64,000 bases of DNA from Kiloniellaceae bacterium. Lineage in GTDB: Bacteria > Pseudomonadota > Alphaproteobacteria > Kiloniellales > J153. The position numbers and the translations under genes are program-made. The notes under the pieces were generated by a model that was given only the letters and a program-made list of their open reading frames with translations, was not told where the DNA came from and made no database searches. Below, piece by piece: positions 1 through 6,107 of the stretch. How positions within the stretch are numbered: position 1 is the stretch's first letter; each line of letters opens with the position of its first letter. The stretch covers positions 62,001-126,000 of the forward strand of contig JAJFGN010000001.1 in NCBI GenBank assembly GCA_021776115.1, in the 5' to 3' direction.

Positions 1-1293
1 GACCGGCAAGAACTGTGCTGCCAATTCCCCGGCCCCCGGCAGGACATCGTCAATCGGCTGGCCAGCCGCGTCCTCGATCGAGCAACGCAAGATCGCTTCG
101 GCCGCCTTGTTCATCACATGAATTTTGCCGGCGTGGTCGGCGATGATGATACCGTCGAAACTGTTCTCGACCATGCGGTCCATCAGCGCGCGGCGCGTGG
201 CGATGGTTTCTCTCTGTTCCAGAATCTGACGGGCCTGGGTTTCGATCTGCCTGGATAGGGCAAACAGCAACGACACTGGCGCTGCTATTAGCCAAGGCGC
301 CGTGGTCAGCGCGATCGCCGCGTTGGCTTGTACGGCAACGGCGAGCGCCTCCATGCCGACAACAGTGGCGGCACAAAAGAACACGGCCCAGCGCCAGCGC
401 CGCTTGGCAAATAGGATTGTTAAGAGAACCACCACAAAGGCACTGACCGGCACCGAGAGGGCGGAACCGAAGGTATGAATATCGCGCCCCTGCCGGATGG
501 ATTCATAGGCTAAGGCCTGGACCGCGGGCCCTGCCATGGAGCGGTAGACCGGCACCGGCAGCGCATCGCCAAGCTCAGCCGCCGTCGTCCCGACAATTAC
601 CGTCTTGCCTGCCAGTTGCCCGGCCTCGAATCGGCCACGCAAGACATCGACGTAAGAGATCCTTGGGATCGTGTTCGGATCGATACCAAAGTCGATGTAG
701 AAAGGCGTTTCGTTGATGGCCTCAGGACCGGCCAGAAGCGCGAAGACCGCCGGCATTTGCCGGGGGCCTACTTTGTGCACCCCGGACATACGCCGAACCA
801 GGCCGTCCGGCGCTGGTGAAACGTTGATACTGCCAATCTGGGCATGCTCACCGAATTCCGGCCGCGGCAAGGTGTCGAAAAGCTGACCGCCGGCGGATTC
901 GGGTGCCGCCGCCTGGCGAAATGCCGGCAGGATGATCCGGCCTTGCGCCCGCGCCAGGGCCGCTACGAAGGCTTGGTCGCCCGCCTCGGTGCGGCGCGCA
1001 CTGAGATCGATGTCGATCGCGATCTCGCGGGCGCCGGCAGCGACCAGCTTGTCGATCAAGTCTGCATGGTAGCGGCGCGGCCAGGGCCAAACGTCGAGCT
1101 CTTGCAGGCTGTAAGGGTCGATCTGAACGATGACGATATCGCCGCTGGCCGGCCTCTCAAGGAACCGAAAACGCATATCCATCAGGGCACGGTCGATCGG
1201 CCCCAGCAGCCCGGTAACGTCCAACACCGAGACCGCGGTGAGGATTACCAGGGCGCCAATCCAACGGGCCGACATTTTAGACAGGTTCCACAT
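1..1293 (-). CDS. CHASE2-PAS membrane sensor protein, N-terminal 431 residues (runs off the window)
   Basis: Reading the minus strand from ATG at 1293 gives an open frame to the window edge, so the C-terminal output domain is not visible. Residues about 8-26 form a first membrane segment; residues about 28-250 look like a CHASE2 sensory domain (conserved stretches DRALMDMRFR, VIVQIDPYSL, WPWPRRYHADLIDKL, GKTVIVGTTA); residues about 270-345 hold further hydrophobic segments; a PAS domain begins near residue 380 (FDGIIIADHAGKIHVMN). A stop codon lies directly before the ATG, which fixes the start within a few codons; Met7 is an alternative. The ribosome binding site is weak. It follows the first FecR-type gene by 84 bp on the same strand, so the two are probably co-transcribed. 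CHASE2 domains sense unknown extracytoplasmic signals in kinases, cyclases and diguanylate cyclases; which of these this is cannot be told here. Confidence 0.85.
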   Translation of the reverse strand, partial: MWNLSKMSARWIGALVILTAVSVLDVTGLLGPIDRALMDMRFRFLERPASGDIVIVQIDPYSLQELDVWPWPRRYHADLIDKLVAAGAREIAIDIDLSARRTEAGDQAFVAALARAQGRIILPAFRQAAAPESAGGQLFDTLPRPEFGEHAQIGSINVSPAPDGLVRRMSGVHKVGPRQMPAVFALLAGPEAINETPFYIDFGIDPNTIPRISYVDVLRGRFEAGQLAGKTVIVGTTAAELGDALPVPVYRSMAGPAVQALAYESIRQGRDIHTFGSALSVPVSAFVVVLLTILFAKRRWRWAVFFCAATVVGMEALAVAVQANAAIALTTAPWLIAAPVSLLFALSRQIETQARQILEQRETIATRRALMDRMVENSFDGIIIADHAGKIHVMNKAAEAILRCSIEDAAGQPIDDVLPGAGELAAQFLPV

Positions 1294-1378
1294 CTAACAC
1301 CGTATCCGTTGATGCGGTGGCCCCCCAGGGAGCCACACAACAAAACAAGCAGAATTGAGCACTATCACGGCCACAGCC

Positions 1379-2446
1379 TCAGCCATCGTCAGGGACTATG
1401 GGCGGAGGACCGCCGCCACCGCCGCCGCCGCTACCGCCAGGGGCACCGCTCCCCAGGCTAACTCCCTCTAAAGCCGCTGTGCCCGTAGGTGTGCTGCCGG
1501 TAGTTCCATTAAACACCAGGGTTGTTGCTAGATCGTTGGGCATCGACAAAGAAGCAGAGGCCGTATCCGTAGCGATAGGCATAGAAGCACCCCCATCACT
1601 ACCTTTGGCTGCAGAAACGCCGTCCGGCGCGACTTCTCGAACCAGACCTCCGGTCGCCGCCGCCAAATTGATATCGCTGGGCCCCAGAGCTTCAGTGACG
1701 ACAACCGAGCCCGGCTGGGCCGTTGAGACCGTCTCAGCCAGTGGCGTCGCCGGCTCTTGAGCCGCTAACTGAGAATCCGGTTCAACCGCGCTTTCCTGCG
1801 CTGGACCGGGTGTTGGAGACGCTGGCGTCGCTGCGCCCGTGCCCGGCTGAGCACCGTCGATGCTGACGCCCGGCCCCCGATTGCGAAACACCGAGCCTGT
1901 TTGGCCAGGCCGGACCAAACCGCTTAGACCGCTAGTCAGATTCTGCACCTCCACTAGACCTTCAACCACGTGAACGACAGCACGCTGGCCCTGGATACCA
2001 ACGGTGAAGGTCGTCCCCTTGACCACCGCAGCCATATAAGGCGTCCGCACTTCAAAATGTTGGCTGGCCTTCTTGTCGACCGTTAGCAAGATGGTGCCGA
2101 GCGTATGGAGGATTCGCGTCATGAAAGGCCCGTCGTTCTTCACCGGCAAGCCAATGCGGCTATTGGGCGCGACCACGATTGTCTCCGACCCGCGCTGCAA
2201 GATCGCCCGCCCCTCCGGCCCGGTTTCAATCCAGTCCCCGGTGGCGAAGACGTCCCCGACGGTCAAGGCAATGGGGGTCACGCCCGACTTCACCAAGCGG
2301 ACTTGACCTGAACTATCCGAGAGCAGCCACTGGCGAACCGGTTCCGCCAGGGCGGTGGCAGGCATTAAGGCCTGGCCAAGCCCACTCGCAAGCATGGCTA
2401 GCGCGAAACAAGTCCTCAGCCGGGCTCTCTGGAAAAGCTTGATCAT
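1379..2446 (-). CDS. secreted FecR-domain protein, copy A
   Basis: 355 residues from ATG 2446; a longer frame exists upstream, but this ATG begins a clear Sec signal peptide with predicted cleavage after ATALA near residue 34. A FecR-like domain spans about residues 60-190 (GDVFATGDWIETGPEGRAIL, APNSRIGLP, AVVKGTTFTVGIQ, VVHVVEGLVEV, LVRPGQTGSV). The remainder is low complexity, rich in Ala, Ser, Thr and Pro, and ends in a Gly run and PPP. There is no N-terminal FecR cytoplasmic or sigma-binding region and no TonB partner, so this is the stand-alone periplasmic or secreted FecR type rather than a classical iron-dicitrate anti-sigma regulator. It is a paralogue of the protein at 2817-3965, closely alike across the FecR domain but unrelated in the tail. 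The next gene downstream encodes a CHASE2 sensor. Exact function unknown. Confidence 0.85.
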   Translation of the reverse strand: MIKLFQRARLRTCFALAMLASGLGQALMPATALAEPVRQWLLSDSSGQVRLVKSGVTPIALTVGDVFATGDWIETGPEGRAILQRGSETIVVAPNSRIGLPVKNDGPFMTRILHTLGTILLTVDKKASQHFEVRTPYMAAVVKGTTFTVGIQGQRAVVHVVEGLVEVQNLTSGLSGLVRPGQTGSVFRNRGPGVSIDGAQPGTGAATPASPTPGPAQESAVEPDSQLAAQEPATPLAETVSTAQPGSVVVTEALGPSDINLAAATGGLVREVAPDGVSAAKGSDGGASMPIATDTASASLSMPNDLATTLVFNGTTGSTPTGTAALEGVSLGSGAPGGSGGGGGGGPPPIVPDDG

Positions 2447-2487
2447 TGCACTCTCACGACGTGTTTCAGTATTGGTAAATAACGATA

Positions 2488-2513
2488 AATTGTTATGAAC
2501 ATATAGTAACACA
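2488..2513 (-). promoter_or_regulatory. conserved 26-bp upstream element, copy A
   Basis: On the plus strand this site reads AATTGTTATGAACATATAGT followed by AACACA. It matches the element at 4009-4034 in 22 of 26 positions and lies 41 bp from the start codon of FecR copy A. Read on the coding strand, ATGTTC, 17 bp, TTTACC can be aligned with TTGTTC, 17 bp, TTTATC in front of copy B, so the element may cover the -35 region of a shared promoter or an activator site. The outer GTTA/TAAC is inverted in this copy only. Surroundings are strongly AT-rich compared with the genes. Confidence 0.55.
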
Positions 2514-2731
2514 GTTTCTGAAGATCGCAAGTATTATGTATAACTAATTAACACAGTTACTTATATTTAAATTTATTTTCTAATTGTATTATACTTAGAG
2601 CTAATACGGCGACGTTCGTGCGCACCAGCTCCTCGGCCGCAACGTCAGGTGCGGGCGGACGGCATATGATCTTGAGTTTCGTGGAGCGGCCCCAAGGAAC
2701 TTGGGCGCCGCGAGCGCGACTTGGCCTCAAA

Positions 2732-2801
2732 TACCAAGCCTCAAACTGGCCGGCTCATTTCATGATGGCGAACTGGGCCGAAAGTGTATTGAGGCTTGGT
2801 A
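2732..2801. repeat. 13-bp inverted repeat with 44-bp spacer, downstream of FecR copy B
   Basis: TACCAAGCCTCAA at 2732-2744 is the exact reverse complement of TTGAGGCTTGGTA at 2789-2801. It sits 16 bp past the stop codon of FecR copy B. There is no T-tract on either side, so it does not look like a simple intrinsic terminator; it could be a long-loop 3' structure or a remnant of a small mobile element. Confidence 0.4.
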
Positions 2802-2816
2802 CTGGGCGGATTCCAC

Positions 2817-3965
2817 CTATTTGCTTTTGCCGCGGCCTTTACTCTTGTTTTTTGCCTTCTTGGCCTCCTTGCCAACGTCGAGGCCATTGCTACTCCCAGG
2901 GCTGGTCAGGCCGGCGCTGACGCTGTTGCTGAGCGCAAGAGCCGTGCTTCCAGAGCTGCCCAGCCCACTCGCGGCACGGGCACTCTTACCAACCTTGGGA
3001 CCCTTGCCCCCGGCCTTCAAACCGCTGGCGACACTGGTACCCTTACCAACCTTGGAAGCCTTGCTCCCGGCCTTCAAACCGCTGCCGGCGTCGGCTTTCT
3101 TGCCGGCTGTGTAACCCTTGCCCAGGGCGTTACCCTGGCCATCGCGGGCGGCGCGCACTAAGCCCTTGGTCGATCGGCTCAGGTCGAGGGTCGTGGGGCC
3201 AAGGGCCTGCAAGATTCTGACCTTGACCGCCTTTTTAACCTTGGCCGCCTTAACCTTGCCTGAGGTGTCTTGCGGCACGGCTACAACGGCAACCGGCGAG
3301 GCCTGGCTTGCGACCTGGGCATTTTCTTGATTCTCGCCCTGTGCCGGCACGGCCGCCGCACTGGCGGACGTATTCTTGACATCGCCACCGCCGAGTTCAA
3401 CATCGCCGCCGTCGCGCACGACGGAACCGGTCTGGCCGGGACGGACAAGATTGCTGCGGCCGCTGGAAAGATTCTTAACCTCGACTAGGCCCTCCACAAC
3501 GTGGACGACCGAGCGGCCGTCTTGGATACCGACGGTGAAGGTCGTGCCCTTCACGACAGCGGTCAGGTAAGGCGTCTCAACTTGGAAATGCTGCGCGGCC
3601 TTTTTCTCCACCGTAAGCAGGATCGTGCCGAGCGTTTGTAAGATGCGTGTCGCATACGGCCCGTCGTTGTTTTTGGGCAGCCCGATGCGGCTGTTGGGGG
3701 CGACAACAATCGTCTCTTCCCCGCGCCGCAACATGGCCCGGCCATCCGGGCCCGTTTGTATCCAATCGCCATCCGAGAAAACGTCGCCCGTCGAGAGGGA
3801 GATCGGGGCAATGCCTGGCTTCGCCAAGTGCACTTGCCCCGACTGGCTCTCCAGGGTCCACGAACGCGCCTGCTCGGCCCGGGCTTCTCCGGACACCAGA
3901 CCGACCAACACCGTGGCAAAAGCCGCCAGAGCCAGGTTGCGAAACATTCGTTTGAGTTGAGCCAT
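2817..3965 (-). CDS. secreted FecR-domain protein, copy B, with Lys/Gly-rich repeat tail
   Basis: 382 residues from ATG 3965, preceded by a good ribosome binding site (GGAG, 7 bp upstream). Residues 1-30 are a Sec signal peptide ending EARA. Residues about 55-185 are the FecR-like domain, closely matching copy A (TGPDGRAMLRRGEETIVVAP, TVEKKAAQHFQVETPY, KGTTFTVGIQDGRSVVHVVE). From about residue 270 the chain becomes basic and low in complexity, with two adjacent 19-residue repeats beginning SGLKAG and a terminal run rich in KKAKNKSKGRGKSK, unlike the Gly/Pro tail of copy A. The gene is divergent from the TpsB transporter at 4142. The basic tail could bind anionic cell-wall polymers or nucleic acid, but that is inference. 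No enzymatic motif is visible. Confidence 0.85.
   Translation of the reverse strand: MAQLKRMFRNLALAAFATVLVGLVSGEARAEQARSWTLESQSGQVHLAKPGIAPISLSTGDVFSDGDWIQTGPDGRAMLRRGEETIVVAPNSRIGLPKNNDGPYATRILQTLGTILLTVEKKAAQHFQVETPYLTAVVKGTTFTVGIQDGRSVVHVVEGLVEVKNLSSGRSNLVRPGQTGSVVRDGGDVELGGGDVKNTSASAAAVPAQGENQENAQVASQASPVAVVAVPQDTSGKVKAAKVKKAVKVRILQALGPTTLDLSRSTKGLVRAARDGQGNALGKGYTAGKKADAGSGLKAGSKASKVGKGTSVASGLKAGGKGPKVGKSARAASGLGSSGSTALALSNSVSAGLTSPGSSNGLDVGKEAKKAKNKSKGRGKSK
2985..3098 (-). repeat. two 57-bp direct repeats inside FecR copy B
   Basis: CTTACCAACCTTGG begins at 2985 and again at 3042, and the following CCCGGCCTTCAAACCGCTG is also shared, giving a 57-bp period. They encode two 19-residue units starting SGLKAGSK and SGLKAGGK. 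The similarity at DNA level indicates recent duplication and a site that may vary in copy number by slippage. Confidence 0.7.
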
Positions 3966-4008
3966 GGTTTTCTCCAGATCTTTTCGACGAAATAGATAAA
4001 AGTTGAGT

Positions 4009-4034
4009 AATTCTTATGAACAAAAAGTAACATA
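4009..4034 (-). promoter_or_regulatory. conserved 26-bp upstream element, copy B
   Basis: Plus-strand sequence begins AATTCTTATGAACAAAAAGT and ends AACATA; 22 of 26 positions equal the element at 2488-2513. It is 43 bp from the start codon of FecR copy B, almost the same spacing as in copy A. It lies in the divergent region shared with tpsB (4142), so it could also influence that gene. The region 3990-4110 is markedly AT-rich. Confidence 0.55.
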
Positions 4035-4141
4035 ACTAGAACGTGAAAATCAAGCACCAAGTATAGTTAAGTAATTGATTTAATGATATTTTAAAACAAA
4101 TCCTTGATTTATGACAGCAGGAGTAATACCAGGAGTTCGTT

Positions 4142-5812
4142 GTGCGTAAACCATATGTCCTAGGCTTGGTATTGGGTGCCCTATGCGGTTTGCTCGCACA
4201 GGAAACCCTTGCACAGGAAGCGGACGCGGGCGAAATCGAGCGGCGCATACAACAGCTTCGTCCAACGCCGATACCAAAGGCCCAGCCAACACTCCAAAAA
4301 CCGACCGCGGCGCCGCAGGTGGAAACCGGCGCCGAGATATCCTTTGTGCTCACAGCGGTTACCATTCAAGGCGCGACCGCATTCGACGCAGCGCAGCTTG
4401 GTCCGCTTTACGCCGAGTTTCTGGCCCGCAAGGTCGGGCCAGCGGAGTTGGAAGAGATCGCACTCCGCATAACCAACAAATACGGCGCCGCCGGCTACTT
4501 TTTGTCCCGTGCCGTTGTTCCGCCCCAGGAAATCCAAGGCGGCGTTCTACGCGTGCGTGTCGTCGAAGGATATCTTTCCGAGGTCCGGTATCAGGGCGAC
4601 TCGGCGCAAGACGGCCTGTTGGAAGGATATCGCGACAAATTCACACGCGAACGCCCGACCCGCCTGAGCACCGTTGAGCGCGGCCTCCTCCTGGTAAACG
4701 GACTGCCCGGTATGGCGGTAGGAGATGTCCAGGTCGCGAAATTGGACGAAGACGGGGCTTATGAACTCGTGATCTCGACCACACACAGTACCGTTTCCGG
4801 CAGTGCGAACCTGGATAACCGGGGCACCCCGGAGGTCGGCCGACTGCAGGGCTGGACTAGCGTGGCGTTCAATTCGGTCCTGGGCCTAGGCGAGAAAGTG
4901 CAGGTCTCTTTCGCCACCGTGCCGGATGAGACGGAGGAGCTCGTCTATGGCCAATTCGGCTACGAGCAGCCGCTGGGCACCGGTGGCACCGTGCTCGGTG
5001 TCAGCCTGGCCGCAAGCACCGTCGACGCCGGTTCCGATCTAGCAGCCCAACAAACCGAATCGCGCAGCTTCACTGCTAAGACCGAATTGCGGCATCCCGT
5101 AATCCTCTCCCGCCGCCAGGCCATGAACCTGCAAACTTCTTTCGAGGTCCGTAGTGTCAACGAGGATCGCTTCGCCACCTCGACCATCGACGATCGGCTT
5201 AGCGTGGCGCGCGTGCAGGCAGATTACTCGCTCCAGGACGACCTGGGCGGCACCAGCTACATCGCCCTTGAGGCCAGCCAGGGCTTCGATATCCTAAATG
5301 CCTCGAAGACCGGCGACATGCCTCTGTCGCGCGTGGACGGCGAGGGAACCTTTACCAAGTTCCGGCTGGATATCATCAGGTTGCAGCAAATCTGGGGGCC
5401 TGTCTCCCTGCGGTTGGCAGGCCAAGGGCAAGCCTCCTTGGATCCTTTGTTGTCGTCGGAGGAGTTCCTCCTCGGCGGATCGCAGTTTGGCCGCGGTTAC
5501 GATTTTGGCGAAATCTCCGGCGAGGACGGTCTCGCCGGTTCCGCCGAGCTAAGCTTCGGCCGCGATCGAGAAAGCGAGGTTCTGACCCGATATGAAGTCT
5601 ACGGTTTCCTCGACGGCGGCGCCTTGCGAAACCGAAATACGGAGAGCGGGTCGCGTAGCCAAACCCTGGCCTCTGCCGGAGGCGGCCTTCGCCTGAGCGT
5701 ATTGCGCAGGACCCTAGCGAGTATCGAGGTCGCGAAACCCTTGGACCGCCGGGTCGAGACGACCGGCAATCGGGATCTCCGCTTCTTCTTCGCGATCAGC
5801 GCGCAGTTCTGA
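4142..5812 (+). CDS. TpsB-type outer membrane transporter (ShlB/FhaC/HecB family)
   Basis: 556 residues from a GTG start with AGGAG five bases upstream. A Sec signal peptide covers about residues 1-24, followed by a Pro-rich linker. Residues about 62-140 match the POTRA_2 domain (VTIQGATAFD, GYFLSRAVVPPQEIQGGVLR, VVEGYLSEVRY). From about residue 210 the sequence alternates like a 16-stranded barrel, with the family's lid-loop RGY motif near residue 450 (FGRGYDFGEISGEDG) and a C-terminal Phe typical of Bam-assembled proteins. In two-partner secretion this protein exports one large TpsA exoprotein across the outer membrane. No TpsA or filamentous-haemagglutinin gene is in the window; the only secreted neighbours are the two FecR proteins, which lack a visible TPS secretion domain. 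Confident for family, open for cargo. Confidence 0.92.
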   Translation: MRKPYVLGLVLGALCGLLAQETLAQEADAGEIERRIQQLRPTPIPKAQPTLQKPTAAPQVETGAEISFVLTAVTIQGATAFDAAQLGPLYAEFLARKVGPAELEEIALRITNKYGAAGYFLSRAVVPPQEIQGGVLRVRVVEGYLSEVRYQGDSAQDGLLEGYRDKFTRERPTRLSTVERGLLLVNGLPGMAVGDVQVAKLDEDGAYELVISTTHSTVSGSANLDNRGTPEVGRLQGWTSVAFNSVLGLGEKVQVSFATVPDETEELVYGQFGYEQPLGTGGTVLGVSLAASTVDAGSDLAAQQTESRSFTAKTELRHPVILSRRQAMNLQTSFEVRSVNEDRFATSTIDDRLSVARVQADYSLQDDLGGTSYIALEASQGFDILNASKTGDMPLSRVDGEGTFTKFRLDIIRLQQIWGPVSLRLAGQGQASLDPLLSSEEFLLGGSQFGRGYDFGEISGEDGLAGSAELSFGRDRESEVLTRYEVYGFLDGGALRNRNTESGSRSQTLASAGGGLRLSVLRRTLASIEVAKPLDRRVETTGNRDLRFFFAISAQF

Positions 5813-5841
5813 TTCTTCCGTCACTCATCGCTGCGGAAAGC

Positions 5842-6107
5842 TAGAGCGTCTTCCGTTCATATTGAATCATTTGACCGGTTTTTCGCGTCTGCTGGCTAGG
5901 CACGGGCTACGCCGTGGTCTTTATGACCACAAGTGGGCCGTAACGACGTCCAGCGGGCGCGAAATACCGGCCTCCGGTGGGCCAAATCAGCCCATCGTCG
6001 TCGTTACGAAACTTGCCCGATGCCCCACATCGCGCCGCGTTCCGCGCCTAGCCGAGTGGGCTGATTTGGCGCCATCAAATGGTTCAATATGAACGGAAGG
6101 CGCTCTA
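5842..6107. mobile_element. 266-bp MITE-like foldback element
   Basis: The ends 5842-5874 and 6075-6107 are 33-bp inverted repeats with only two mismatches, starting TAGAGCG(T/C)CTTCCGTTCA. If the outermost TA is counted as duplicated target, the element is flanked by TA on both sides, as in IS630/Tc1-mariner-derived MITEs. Further nested inverted repeats lie inside: 5981-5994 with 6057-6070 (14 bp), 5940-5948 with 5997-6005 (9 bp), 5894-5901 with 6046-6053 (8 bp), and a hairpin GTGGTC/GACCAC at 5914-5930. There is no coding capacity. The right end overlaps the stop codon of the flavoprotein gene at 6105. Confidence 0.8.

Larger units (their letters stand above)
2447..2816. other. 370-bp intergenic region between the two FecR genes
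   Basis: The part near 2460-2610 is very AT-rich and carries the conserved element at 2488-2513. The part from about 2620 to 2816 returns to high GC. I see no convincing gene in it: the open frames crossing 2618-3114 are antisense to FecR copy B and have no family resemblance. The GC-rich part contains a 13-bp inverted repeat (2732-2744 and 2789-2801). Confidence 0.6.
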
